From: Ehretia macrophylla
Taxonomy: Eukaryota > Streptophyta > Magnoliopsida > Boraginales > Ehretiaceae
DNA length: 64,000 bases
Direction of reading: 5' to 3'
NCBI GenBank assembly: GCA_037974665.1
Contig: CM075773.1
Span: forward strand, 65,578,263-65,642,262
The notes beneath the pieces are model-generated. The model had not been told where the DNA came from, did not search any database, and saw only the letters and a program-made list of their open reading frames with translations. Position 1 is the stretch's first letter. Every line of letters starts with the position of its first letter. The translations under genes were made by a program, and so were the position numbers. This document shows positions 46,401 through 61,671 of the stretch, piece by piece.

Positions 46401-47400
46401 GAACGTCACTCAAGAACTTTGAAGGTGTTTTGAGAATGACGGGAGATATTTTCTAAACAAATCGAATAGTTTGATTAACATTAAAAGTGTTCAACATTTC
46501 TTCAATGCTATATAGCGGTGAATCTAGAAAGTCACACACAATAGAGCACGGTGAATGGTATTTCTATTGAGCTTGATTTAGTTTCTCTTGAGTTGTTAAA
46601 GTGTTAACAATTGCATTTAGTTTTCTCTTGGATTGTTAAAATGTTAACAATAATATTTTGTTTCTCTTGAATTATTAAGGAGTTAACAATGGTGTAATTG
46701 GCCTTTAAAAGTTATTGGGGCCAATATGCACTTATTATTAAGTGTTGGGGCTAATGTGAAAATATGAAAATGTTGTTTTCATAATTTCAACTAATGGTGA
46801 TTAGGTTGAATATTTAAATGCCTTAGTGGAAGAATACTACACAATATACATATGATGTATATATGTATATTATTACATTAGTGGAAAATACTACACAATA
46901 TATATATGTATGTATATTATTCTATTAGTGGAATAATTGCAACGCCCCGATCCCTTACGAGACCAGAGGCTCTAATAGTCATGCTAATCACAACCCAATT
47001 TTAACCCGGTCACAAAATTTAGGAAAAACGGATGGAGTTTTCCCTATTTATAGGACTATTTGGAAACCTATAAACTACAACATACAACCACAAGACCATA
47101 ATTCACAACTTCAATCTGTTTCATCCTTATCAGCATGCAAGTCAACTAAACGGAAGAGTAAACAATTGAGGTTATTACAAACCACTAGCACCTAACGATC
47201 ACCCAAGACTAAAACTTTAATATTACATTTCTTAAGATAACACAAATGCATACATGACCATAAGGTCTCAAATAGTATACAGGCATATAAGGTACACATT
47301 CTTCCTTGTTCTATACACTGATAGAGCAGGCAGGCCACACAGGAGGCAATCCCATTTCCAACTTATAGCACTGATCCTGAAAGGTGTTAAAAACGAGGGT

Positions 47401-47421
47401 GAGTATACAACATGTATACTC
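47401..47421 (-). other. Conserved LTR hairpin, LTR E
   Basis: GAGTATAC and GTATACTC, a perfect 8-bp stem with a 5-nt loop. On the minus strand it is followed by ACCCTCGTTTTTAACACC and TTTCAG/G (G at 47378). Confidence 0.6.
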
Positions 47422-49436
47422 AGTGAGGGAGGTGATGCAACAAACCGATGAATACTTTCATGAGATGCAACAAGAATAATAACATATACAACACAAAATA
47501 ACAAAGTTAATTAGACAAGTATTTAACCACGTATAAAAAGGATACGGTTCCATGTTTGTCTTCAATCACGAGCCACGAGCCAAGATCTTCAAACAAGTAC
47601 TAGCAAAACCCTTACTCCTCTAAGTTAGGGTACTTCGAATGTACCCCGATCCTACGACCCTTTCTTTTGAGGTAGGTCCATATGCCCAGCAGGTGAACCA
47701 CGCCTTTGGGGTAGTGGAGTATACTCAACGAGAAAGGGAATAGGTACCATGGTAGTCAAGGGAGCACGGCAAGCCCAACGCTGCCCATGTTTCTCGACGC
47801 TACCATGTCCGAAAAGGTTGCGCAACCCCAAACAAGATCACGAGAGCCAATAATATCAAATCACGTAAGAGGAACAACAAAGTAGGCTGCCATCGCAATT
47901 AATCACAAATAACAAGAAAAGACATAAGATAGCAAGTAAATAATACATATAAACTTTATCAATTACCAAATAGTATAATCTAGAAACAATAAAATAAGTT
48001 AAAATGCATAGAAAAGATGAAGATTCCCTCACCTTTACCAAACCTGTAAGGGTATAGCTTAGACTTACTCCAAACCTCTTTGAATCTGCTCAAATGTGCA
48101 AACTCTTAGTTATTAATATAATTGTAACACTTTAACAATTGAATATAGAATGTTTAACAACTATCTTCCACATCCAAGAATCTATATTACATGCTTTATT
48201 TCATTGTAACTTAATTAAACTCCATAGCTTTGTAACAACATAGAAGCATTTACTAATATATAGGGTTAAGCTAACTACAACTAACCAAAATTGTACTTAA
48301 CATATAAACTAAATGCCAACTGTACAAGTGGACTCAACGAACATGCATTAGTTAACATCTTTACATTTAACTTACATTCTAATTAATTCTTCAAATATTC
48401 AATACAAGTTTCCAAGTGCAAAGTTAATACCGCAAGCTCAACTAAGACATCTTCCAATTCCTCTAACAGAGGCTTAACTTAATCAATTCGGTTACCTAGG
48501 CTATTGACCTCCAAACTATCTTATTTTTACGTATAATCGTATCTCTTCGAGTGTAGTTAATTTTAGGTTCAAACGGTGCTCAATTCCAAATTAAATTCCA
48601 AAAGTTACAACCCTTACAGCGCAACCACGCATGGCTGGGCAGAACCAACGATTTTTAGCTACATTTCGGAAATGATATGATCAGAGGGCTAAAGCGTTAG
48701 AATTAGCCTTAGTCCTAGAAATCAACATTTGCTCTACACTGCCTAATCTAGCAGTTGTATAAATTTTGTTCAATTCTAAGATCATTTACTATGTCAAAAC
48801 TGCTCTAGAAGATGGCGATAGTGAACTGCCCAGACAGGGTATCCACACACACATGCACATTTCTTGCATTGAACTAACTATGAGCATTATACTAGCATGT
48901 GACACAATCCTACACTTCATTTAGGACATTAAACAAACACCTTAGCTATTACTAGAATATTTCATTCAAGTTTTACTAGTTGCAACTAAAATCACAACCA
49001 ACATTCAAGATACAAGTAATACAATGCCAAAAGTTTACTCTATATCATCATTAGGTAATATAGAAAGCATTGGAAGGAAGAAATGCAAGACTATAAACAA
49101 TAAACATGAAATTAACTATCGGTGCACAAAGAGGATCAACAATATAATTTTATGAAATTTCATCAATAGCTCAAATATGCTATAGAAATACATTTAAACA
49201 CACAATAACCAACTATAAGGCAATACAAGCTATAAAACACCATATTATCTCATTTTTCCTTTTGTTCAACTAGGCTATTTAGCTTTCTATTAGAATTTAA
49301 AGATCAAGTTAAGCTAGCTAACCGTCCTACCAATCTAAGGATACCTAAATACCTCATTTAAAACCTCCAAATCATAACATAGAGCACAAGTACACGAAAA
49401 TACCGAAAATACCTCTTTGTGGGTTTACACTACAAG

Positions 49437-49941
49437 CAAGGGCGGAGCCAGAGTTTCTTGTCAGTGGGGGCTAAAATTTATAATTTTTGAACTATACGAG
49501 TATTTTTTTCTCAGTGGAGTTAATTAATTTTTTTAACTAAAAATACATAGGTATTTAATTTTTTTTAAAAAAATACATAGAAATTTTAAGGTTTTTATGG
49601 GTCAGTGGGGGCTAAAATCCATAATTTTTAAACTATACAAATACTTTTATTTTTTAGTGGGGGCTAATTAATTTTTTTAAAACTAAAAATACATAGATAT
49701 CTAATTTTTTAAAAAAATATATATAAAAATTTTAACGTTTTTATGGGCCAGTGGGGGCTAAAATTTATAATTTTTGAACTATACAAGTACTTTTATTTTT
49801 CAGTGGGGGTTAATTAATTTTTTTTAACTAAAAATACATAGATATTTAACTTTTTTTAAAAAAATACATAAAAATTTTAACGATTTTTATGGGTCAGTGG
49901 GGGCTGCAGCCCCCACTGACCAACATGTGCCTCCGCCAGTG
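49437..49941. mobile_element. hAT-like MITE with internal tandem repeats
   Basis: A 505-bp insertion flanked by a perfect 8-bp duplication ACTACAAG (49429-49436 and 49942-49949), absent at the equivalent place in the LTR at 1-2663. The ends CAAGGGCGGAGCC and (reverse complement) CACTGGCGGAGGC match at 10 of 13. The interior is about three direct units of 140-146 bp, each starting near CAGTGGGGGCTAAAA (49461, 49603, 49749), ending in a 28-bp perfect palindrome (49893-49920). No transposase. Confidence 0.88.
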
Positions 49942-51757
49942 ACTACAAGTACCAATTTCGGAACCCAAACAAGCGAAACAAAGGCACTTCTAAGGTTTCA
50001 ATACTTAATAAAGATTAGCCATAACCTCGAAACGTGCCCAAATTCGAGTTAACCCTGAAACCCCTTATTAAAGTAACCTAATTTGATCAAATTATTCAAA
50101 TTTTGTATATGGCAAACGCAACTAATATTTTTCCCACGCTCAAGAACCTAATTAGCAACTACTAGAAACCTCGAATCGAATTAAATTGTAACTTTTTTTC
50201 GGAACCCTAGTTTGGCACTATTTGTCTTCTTTCTCATGTGATTTTTGCTAAAAAAAACTTGGTTTCAAGCTATATAATTACATAAGGATGTTTTCTAGCA
50301 TATAACAATATCATATCTAGCAAGAATCAAGCAATTTATAGCACAAAACCTCAAAATCCGAAAATATGAAATAATGGCAAGAAACTTTAATTAGCTAAAA
50401 TGGTGCATCTCCCTCACCTAGAGGCCTTGAGGAGGGTGGAGAAGACCTTTGGAGATGTGGAATGAGGTGTAGGATAATGATTCTTGAGTCAAATGAAAAA
50501 ATTTGCTTGCAAAAGTTCATCTTTTTTTTTCTCTCTTGATCGACGGGTTTGGGGGCCTTTGGGGAGTTTTGTTTTGTTTTTGATGAGCATATTCATGTAT
50601 GTGTAGTGTATTAAGTATATGTATAGATATAAGTTACTTTTATGAGTCAAATACTAACAAGGACTTAGTCAAACTATACTAAAATTGTCAATTAAAAGAC
50701 TAATCAACTAAACTATTATTCACACTAATGTAACACTATTCAACGAAGTACAAATCATTTTTCAAATTCATGTTCCCGGCCTTCAAAGTCCAAAACTACA
50801 AGTTCCCTATTCCTTTTATAAGTTATACTATCTAGAAAAAATACTAAACCGAGCAATTTAGACAGTAAATTTTTTTTATGAATAGTGACCATCAAGTCAA
50901 CATATTTAAACTAGAAATAAAATACATTAAAATGCACAAAAGATATGCTACAGTTATTTATGACTATGATACAAATTATCGGGCGTCACAATAATACTAC
51001 ACAACATATGTATATTCTTTGTCCTACAAGAAAGTCAACAAGAGAGACAGGACCACAAAATACAAGGAAGACTTGTCTTTTTTCTCTTGAACCAAGAGAG
51101 ACAAGACAACTTTAATATAAGGAAGACTTGTCTTCTTTCTCTTCAACCAATAGAGACAAGAAAAATAAAAGAAGGAGACGTGTCTTCTTCTCTCTTGCTT
51201 CTACACGGGTGAACACAAGAAAGAGATAAAGAAGTCTTCTTCTTCAACTCTTCAAGGATAGAGAAACATGGCTGAAAAATAAAGTAGATAGAGAAGATGT
51301 AGTCTTCTCTTCTTCTTTTTCATCAGAAACGCAGCCATGAAGAACACATGAAGGAGGAAATGGATTTGCTATCTTCTTCACAAACAAGCTCATAATTCTT
51401 CCATGGTAGATCTAGCACAAAAATAGCCATGAAGATGGAGAAACCATTCTTTGCTCGTGTGAACCAACTAGAGCTCTTGTGCTTTCAAGAGGAGGTATCT
51501 TCCATCAAGTGTGCAAAAATTCAGATCTATGGCTTCTATGAGTTGTCTACAAGAGGTATACTCTTCTACTATCTCTTGTCAATATATATACTTGCTATAT
51601 ATATGTTTTGCATATGTTAATCACATGATATCAATATTAGAGTTTTATATGAACATTATGCTTTGAAATTCCAGAAAGTTTTGAACTTCATGTTATGCTT
51701 CCGCTCGATTCTTAGCTAGATGATGTTCATAGCTCTAAATATATGAGATCCTTCAAG

Positions 51758-51769
51758 TGGTATCAGAGC
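51758..51769 (+). other. Primer-binding site of element D (initiator Met tRNA)
   Basis: TGGTATCAGAGC, 2 nt after the 5' LTR end. Confidence 0.9.
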
Positions 51770-53266
51770 AAGGACTTGATGTTCATGTGATTACATATGT
51801 GTTTGCTTAAAGTATCTAAAGTCTTGAGCACAAAAGAACAAGGAAATAGTTTCAACATTTCTGAAAATGTTTCTGTCCACTATTTTTGCGTGACTGTTTT
51901 GGCATAGTAAATTTTGTTAGATTTGGCTGATTTTTTGTTATGCTATGCTATAGAGATAGTAGAACATTTCATCCTTAATATGCATCTCCTAATTTCGTGG
52001 CTAAGGGTTTCAAATTAATGAAAATCAGTAAGTTCACTGATTCTCGCATTGGATTGGACAGTTTTGTGCAGTTGTGTTCCGAGGGGCATAACTCAGTAAA
52101 TTTAACTCCAAATTGAGTTCCGTTTGATTCTAAAACTATCTATACTCGAAAATCTACGTCTCTGCAAAATTTCAGAAGTTTTGGAGAACTTTGGGTAGGC
52201 TAAAGTACATGTGCAACAGGTTTATAATGGGTCATAAATTAAAAGTCATGACTAATTGGTTTGATTTTGGTTAAGTCCAATGGGCTTAAAAATAAATGGG
52301 ATTTAGTCTAATAAGATTAGATGAGTTTGTTTTTCTTAGTGAAGATTAAAATGAGCCTAGGAACTCAAATTGGGCCATGAAATTAACAAAGAATTTGCAT
52401 TGGGCCTTATTCAACAAGTATGGACTTAAAAATGGTTTTATCTAGTTCTTTTGTGATGTTTAACATGAGATGTTAAAATCTCAAGATATGAAACTTATTG
52501 CAAACATGCTATCATTTATTTTATGTATAGGATACATTAGTTTATGCTAGCTTTCTTATTTAGCTTTTTTGAGTTTATGTATTTGATGCATATCCCATGC
52601 TTTATGAGTTTTATCTTACATTGTGATGTTAGATGTTGGATGGTGAATTTGATCATGGACTTGGTTAATGAATGGTTAATTAGTTGTAATTTTATTAGAT
52701 GGCGTTATAACTAATTCTATCATTCATTAGTATGTAATTGAGACATAAGTCTAATTTTATTTTCTTGCAATTGAAAGAAATTTGTAGTGAGGCATAATAT
52801 ATGTAATTTCTACAAGAAGTTTGAAAGAAGACCATTGGAGACTTTCAAAGAGTTGGAGGTGCTTTGGATCATTGAGGAAAATCAAGAAGACAAGACCAAA
52901 GAAGACATGTTGATGTGTTTGTTTAGGTTTTATTTTTGTCTTGATTTGTTTTATAGTCCAAGTCCATGATCCACCATAATGTATGATTTTGCATATATGT
53001 TTATTTATTTGCCTATATGTGATGTATGCTTGTAAATTAACTAATGTGCAGAGTGAGACCTAATTAAATTCAAAATCTTCCTATGTGCAAACATATTAGA
53101 TTGTAAAGCGGTAAAGGCATTTATCGTTGCCCTCCACTATCCTAAGTTATATATGCTCGATTGGGTATGTCTTGGCTAACCCAAAGGTAAGAAGACATAT
53201 TCCATGAAAGTATTATATTTACCTAGCAAGCATAGTGATATTGTGTTGTTCCAATATCACAAGGCC

Positions 53267-53472
53267 AATAACGCACCAAAGCTGAGGTCCGAGATTTAAA
53301 TTGTCGCAACACTATGATGGTGGGTCTAATCTAGCTAGATCACGTTTTCAATAATGCACAAAAGCTGAGGTTATAGTGATTTAGGGGCTAAAGGCCATAT
53401 CTTTTATAGTGATATAGATAGTAATTGTTGCTAACTTTTTGTATGTATTCTAATAATGCACCAAAGCTGAGG
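53267..53472 (+). repeat. Threefold GCACCAAAGCTGAGG motif in the D leader/gag region
   Basis: AATAAYGCACCAAAGCTGAGG occurs at 53267, 53350 (one change) and 53452, spaced 83 and 102 bp, in sequence without an open frame. It may be an RNA-level packaging or structural element of the copia genome; function unknown. Confidence 0.7.
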
Positions 53473-54099
53473 GGTATTCATATTAAAGAGAACTATGGTC
53501 ACCTACTAATGAGCCTTTAATTAGATTCACGATCTCATTTAGGAAGTATGGGAATCGATAAAATTAGTGGGAGGTATCATTTAATTAAAGGCCAAATTAA
53601 ATGTTTTAACAAGTTTTATGTCAACTTGCGATCTTATTTTCTGCATACGTTTATGGCTACAACAATGAACCCATTATTTTAATTAACTAGACTTTATATC
53701 ACGCAACCGGACCAAATTTTTTATTAACGTTATCATCTAAGAATGGTTCTTAAAAACTTAATAAAGTCTTAGAATTACATGTTCCGTTATGTTTTATCTT
53801 GATAAAGTATCAAAAATAAAAAGTTGTAGTACTTATGGTTGATAAGTATAACAAAACAAATATGCAAAGGATTTGTATTCTTTCATAGTTTGCATAAGGG
53901 TATGCAAGATGTAAAAAATATAATTCTAAACTAGCAAAGGGTTGTGTGGTAAGCATATTCAATGGCATGGTGTTAGATATAATTGGAATTCATTCTCACA
54001 TTTGTATTTCTTCTTTAGTTAGTGGTAATGCAAAGAAGAAAGACAAGGAAAGATGATTTCTATTAGCTAGTGGGAGCATATCTAAGAAGAAAATTAAGG

Positions 54100-56873
54100 A
54101 TTGTATAAGGATGTGTAAAAGGTGTTTTCATAGCCTTAAAACCGGACATTAAAAGAGGTTTTAATCTAAAGTATCTTTATAGCTTGAATGTCAAGGTTGT
54201 AAAGCTACTATGAATTATAAATCTTCTTTTATTGAGATTGGTACTACTATGTGTTTTAGATTCTAGTGAAACATTGATGTATGTGTTCGAGGATAGAATC
54301 TTTATCACAGTAGTGCGCTTTTGGAAGCGTGAAATGTTTTCAGAGTTAACAAATGAAATAAAGGTTGTTGCGTTAGCTAAAGACAATTTGTTTAGATGCC
54401 TTCTGGACATATTTTGTACTTTAAGGATTATACCTAAATGATATTAGGAATAAAATGTATATTCCTAAAGTTTGTAAAAATGCATTATGGTGTAGTCTTT
54501 ATTATCTTAATGTGGACGAAAGAACGTATTGCAAACATATTGTTAACCGTTATAACTATCCACCAAAATTTTAAGATAACTCAAATAATCCAAATCAATT
54601 GTAGTTTCGACATGATTAGGTTGTTCTAATAATAAAATGATGATTAGGTTGGTTTGATCAACTTATGCATCTTATTTATTGGAAAGGTAACCAAATCATC
54701 ATTTGTTTGATAAAGGATTAGAACTACTGAGTTATTTGGATTAGTACATGTTGATGTATGTGGAACTATTTTGGAATAGGCTCGTGTAGTAAAAGGTATT
54801 AGTGCCTTATGATTATATCATGAAGGTAAAATACTTGAGTACTATTTTGTTTGAGTATCCCAAATTTTGATATAGTATTGAAATTAACCAATGCCCTGTG
54901 TACCGCAATTAAATAGGGTTTTCTTAATGAAGAAACCTTGCTTTGTTGGACATAGTGTATTTGTTGATTAGTTTAACTAATCATCCTATTTATTTATGGG
55001 TTGTACTTTCCTTAATTTAATTTTATGTTGAATAGTAAATCCCTACTATTGTTAGAACTTTATATTTGATATAAGTTGGATAGCAACCAAGGATTAATTA
55101 TGTTAATTTTGGGTTGTCCTACTTTTATTGAAAAGTTTTGTACGGACTAGTGGGAGTTTTGGTTAAAGGTAATTTTGTAGTATATCTTAGTTTTTGTAAG
55201 ATATAATTTTCATTTAATGATCAATGTGTATTGATTTATTAGATAATAATCTTTCTTGAAGAAAAGGTTTTGTTCAAGAAAATATTACTTTTTAATAAAA
55301 TGGAAATTGAGGAAGTATCCTCAAAAGCTATAAAATCACCTAGACCAAAATAATAAATCTATTCAATAAGGCCTGGAATGTATCATCACACAAGATCTTT
55401 GCAAATCTAGTACTGTATCTCATACTAAAAAGGAATATTTGGATATTTTTTTGGGGATGCACAAAAGTTGTTTGTTATTTGAGATAATAATCAATTAGTA
55501 GATCCTACAATTTATAAAGAAATGGTATATGTGATCTTGACTCCAAGAAATTGTATAATGTAAAAGCATATTGATTAGACTTCATATATTTTAACTTAAT
55601 CTAGATATTGATTTCCGAGATAAAGGTTGAAGTTAATGGAAAAGGCTAGTGACCTTTTATAGCTAGATTGGTTTCTAAAAGATATCATCAAAGGCAAAAC
55701 ATTGACTATGATGTAGTCTTTTTACCAATTATTGTGCTTAAGTCTCTTTGTATTATGCTAGACATTATATTACATTGTGTTACTATATTAATGATTTGGA
55801 TCAATGGATATGACTAATATGTGCGTACTTGATAAATCCACTTGTGGATTTTTAAGTAAATTCCTTGGAATTGTTTCGTCCAATTCAAATGAGATTAAAG
55901 AATTAAATTTCATTTAGAATGTGGATGAACCTTGTGATTGCAAAAGAATAGTGGGAGCGCATCCACTTTTCTATGACTGCAATAATAATGACTTGGATAT
56001 CATGGATGATGATATGTGTGTTGTGATATTAATTATAGTTTAGTCATATTAAATGTTTTCCATTTACAACTTGTCGTTCGTATCTTGTGAATTCGTAGCT
56101 ATGATAATAGTACGAAGAGATTACTAAGCATATTTCTTATATTGTACAAAGAGTATTTTTGAAGGTGTTCAAGAAACTCTAGTTGCATAGCAAATTTATG
56201 TTCAAATTATAGTAACTTCATATTTGTTATACTATGTACAAGACTTGATATTGCGTAAACTGTAAAGTGTTACAAGTAAATATCAGTCCAATCTAAGTTT
56301 GGGAATGGTTGATAGAATTGAAGTATATTCTTAAGTACTTGGGAAACACTAAAGATATATTTTAGTTCATGGAGAAGATAAATTCGTAGTGACAGATTTA
56401 CTAGTTTAGATTCTTAATCTAAATCTTATAATAGAATGTCTATGTTAGGGTTTACGTTTATTTGTAGTGGGAGCTCAGTAAGTTAGAAAGGTTATGAGAA
56501 AACTGTAGATTCTATTACATAACTCATGTCTTTTGTGATATGTAATATTATAAAAAAAGTTGTTTGGATCGAAGAAATAATACGAGTTGCTTATAGTTCC
56601 TACCGTTAAGTTGTGATTCTTTTATCGTTATGACTATACGGAGCTATTGCACAAGCTTGTGGAACCCAAGTCTCACTGTATCTCCAAACATTTGGAAATG
56701 TGTTTCCATCTTCATGCGTTGTATCTGTAGCCAATAATCATATTGAGATATGTCTTTGCAGAAAATGGCCACATCTCTTGATGTAGCTGACCCACTAACC
56801 GTAGCTATGAATCTGTCATAGCTAGGTCCTCGTTTTGGGAAGATGGATATTCGATACCATTGTATGTTGTGCT
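54100..56873 (+). pseudogene. pol: Decayed copia gag end and pol of element D
   Basis: Recognisable in order, in shifting frames: gag knuckle (about 54129, CFHSLKTGH*KR with one Cys changed), protease/pre-integrase remnant (54320-54440, IKVVALAKDN), integrase core start (about 54735, GLVHVDVCGT, first catalytic Asp), RT (about 55660, ARLVSKRYHQRQNIDYDVVF), and RNase H with SKYQSNLSLG, ILKYLGNTKDIF, GAIAQA near 56641 and the end motif DVADPLT near 56787. This order defines Ty1/copia. Stops and frame changes occur throughout, so no product is possible. Gag upstream (about 51800-54100) is too decayed to trace; a short frame at 52787-52969 (FYKKFERRPLETFKELEVLW) may be part of it. Confidence 0.8.
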
Positions 56874-56910
56874 AATACTATGTAACATAGCATTAGTGCA
56901 AGTAGGAGAT

Positions 56911-59251
<2,341 letters not shown>

Positions 59252-60362
59252 CTAGAATGGTTGAATGCACAAATCAAATGAAAGAGATAATGAATAGTGT
59301 CTAAATCTTGGGTTCTACTTTAAGTTGTTATTTGGATTGAATTGATGCTACCTATAGGTGCTTTAGATGTTATTAAAACTAGTTAAGTGCTCACGTGTAG
59401 TTAATTTGCCTGAAATTGAGTTAAAATGTGAATTAGCTAAATTTTCAAAAGGGAGTTTCCATGAAATATAATCCGGGCACTTTTGGACTTTAGATTAGGT
59501 ACCCATAGGGCATGGAAGTACTTTTGTTGCTTTCGTTGCATTAAATTGGGGTCCGGATATGGTAGTTATAGTTAAAACCCACTCGGAGCCTTTCCGAGCT
59601 TTTGTCTCCAAAACGGGTTTTCAGGGTCTAGGTAGATGTCGTTTGGCTTCCTTTGGAATGTAGATTGATTGGTTTATGGATTTGGGACCTTGAATTTCAT
59701 ATAGAAGAATAATTACATAGTTATATAAAGGGGAAAAGTGATAAATGGATACTTTTGTACTTGTACGAGCGTGTAGAGGTTTTGTTATGTGTTTAAATAC
59801 TTGTTTAAGGTATAATCAAGTTAATTGAAGAGTTTTTGGAAAAGTATGTTATTTACCTCTTTAGTGTTTATATCGTTATTTCGTGTTCAATGACTTATAT
59901 TATGACTAACTGTGAGGGCGGCCTACTTTGTCGTCCCTCTTATGTTATATTTGAAAATCTTGGCTCTCGTGAACTTAATTCGGGGTTGCGCAACCTATTC
60001 GGGCATGGTAGTGTCGAGTAACACGGGTAGCGACGGGCTTGCTGTGCTCCCTCGACTACTATGGTTTCCTAGTCCCTATCTCGTTGAGGCATACTCCCTT
60101 ACCCCAGAGGTGTGGTTTACCTCGTTGGGGCATACGGACCTACCTTGGGAGATTATGGATTGTAGGATCGGGGTACATCCGGAGTACCCCATTTGGAGGA
60201 ATAAGGGGTTTGTCGGCACTTGCTTGAAGATCATGGTTCGTGGTTCGAGATCAAATACAAGAAGATGAACCATATCCTTTCATAATGTGTTTGATTATTT
60301 GTTCTATTAGATTGCTTTATTGTGATATTTATGTTATTATCTTTGTTGCATCACCTCCCTCT

Positions 60363-60380
60363 GAGTGACTTTGGTTACTC
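60363..60380 (+). other. Conserved LTR hairpin, LTR F
   Basis: GAGTGAC and GTTACTC, 7 pairs including one G-T, with a 4-nt loop, followed by ATTCCTCATTTTAACATG and TTTCAAG. Confidence 0.55.
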
Positions 60381-61044
60381 ATTCCTCATTTTAACATGTT
60401 TCAAGTGCAGTTAGAACTACTACCTTGTGTGCCGTGATGTTGATTGCTTATCTTGCTGAGGTTGGAAACTGTTTGTGATGATAGGACTTGATGTGTTTAT
60501 GTTCTGTTTTGAGACCCTTGATGTCTTCTTTGTATTTTTGTATGACTTGTTGAATTGTAAACTAAATTAAGGGCTTATGTCATTTGATATAGTAGTTGGC
60601 AGGTAATAGCTAAAGATAGACTTTATTCTCTTTTGATTGCATGCTTGTGTGACAAGTAGGTGAACTTATCATATAAGTAAAGCTTGATTGATAATGTAAG
60701 GTGGTATGATAAGCGGATTAAAAATATTGAATTACAATAGATTTAACCTTGCATGCTTGTGTGTTATAATGTTGGGTACCAAGGCTTGAATGACCTTGAG
60801 GAGTTTGTTGTATGTGATGATGGTGGAAGTTGGGTATTACGGAGAAGGTAAGAGTTTGGTTTTAGGGTTATAATTGCTTGAACAGGTTTTGGTTTGTCCT
60901 ATAAACAGGATAGACTTCATCCATTTCCCCTCATTTTTCGTGATCTCAGGTATTGGACTGGGACTCCAGTTTCGTGAAGGATCGGGGTATTACACTAAGA
61001 ATATCATTACAGTCTTAACCCCATTCTATTGTACCAATCACTAC

Positions 61045-61416
61045 TTGAAATCACAAAAGATTTACCATTGGGCTATTATGTTATACAAGTGTCATGTGTG
61101 TTCATATTTACACAGACCCACACATGATACACATGTATATATTTTTAAAATTAATGGCCGAGTTTTGAGTTTCGATTTGTGTCTAGTGATAGAATCTATC
61201 AGATTACTCGTCGGTTTCAAACTTAACGCTAAAGGATACCTCATCAATTTTGTTAATGGGTTTGTTATCGATTTGAATACTTGTTGATTTTGAATTTAAA
61301 CCCTACACGCTATTATTTTTATTTGAGTGATATATAGTAATGCTCAATAAAAAATAAAGTTGACCCCACATAATGTATGTAATTAGTTAATATCGGTTGA
61401 AAATATAATTATATAC
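61045..61416 (-). other. Intron sequence of the oxidase pseudogene, right part
   Basis: Begins on the minus strand with the donor GTATAT directly after the exon at 61417. No other feature seen. The 137-codon open frame across 60874-61287 joins LTR, MITE and intron and is accidental. Confidence 0.5.
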
Positions 61417-61671
61417 CTGTTGTTCGAACTGTTTTCGATACCAAAACAGAATTTGATTGGAATCCTAAAAAATCATTTACCCCATCTCACGTAGTGTTTA
61501 AGGGAACTCTATCATCAATTCTATACACTGCAATACGTTGGGATGGATACCATTGGATGTCTGCGAATTCATGCTTCTTTGCGTGGTCCATAAAGTCATC
61601 CTCAATACGATCATCACTTGTGTAATTGTAGGTTATGCTTCTTTTGAATCCTCTTTCCAGAGAGAATGTCA
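61417..61671 (-). pseudogene. L-gulonolactone oxidase-like pseudogene, penultimate exon
   Basis: On the minus strand this reads VTFSLERGFKRSITYNY, DDRIEDDFMDHAKKHEFADI, QWYPSQ, VYRIDDRVP, then a stop (61487), and in the same frame DGVNDFLGFQSN. This is the segment that joins the FAD-binding domain to the ALO domain in plant L-gulonolactone oxidases. An AG lies just before 61671 and a donor AACAACAG/GTATAT ends it at 61417. The exon ends one base into a codon while the next exon appears to start in phase 0, another sign of decay or of an unrecognised boundary. The N-terminal FAD-binding exons are not found between here and 62510, so they are lost or lie beyond LTR H. Confidence 0.85.

Larger units (their letters stand above)
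46938..50990 (-). mobile_element. Solo LTR E (gypsy, E/F family) nested in the D 5' LTR
   Basis: A 4,053-bp insert with perfect ATAAT duplications (46933-46937 and 50991-50995). On the minus strand it begins TGTGACGCCCGATAA and ends GGATCGGGGCGTTGCA. Removing the hAT-like MITE leaves about 3.5 kb with no internal domain, so it is a solo LTR. It carries the donor-like TAGGTGAGGG (complement at 50411-50420), the CCTACTTTGTTG block (complement at about 47876-47887) and the conserved hairpin. Confidence 0.88.
45464..51755 (+). repeat. 5' LTR of element D, interrupted by solo LTR E
   Basis: Colinear with 56911-59251. The site around GGAATAATACTACACAAC in the 3' LTR (about 58483-58500) is the empty site for E. 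Confidence 0.88.

Noticed and set aside
52787-52969. 60-codon frame as a host gene exon
   Set aside because: Sits inside copia element D between PBS and the pol remnants; at best part of its gag.
59912-60268. 118-codon open frame in GC-richer sequence
   Set aside because: Lies wholly within LTR F in a block shared with LTR E at the DNA level; no protein motif.
60874-61287. 137-codon plus-strand open frame
   Set aside because: It runs across the end of LTR F, the MITE end and the oxidase intron, so it cannot be a real gene.
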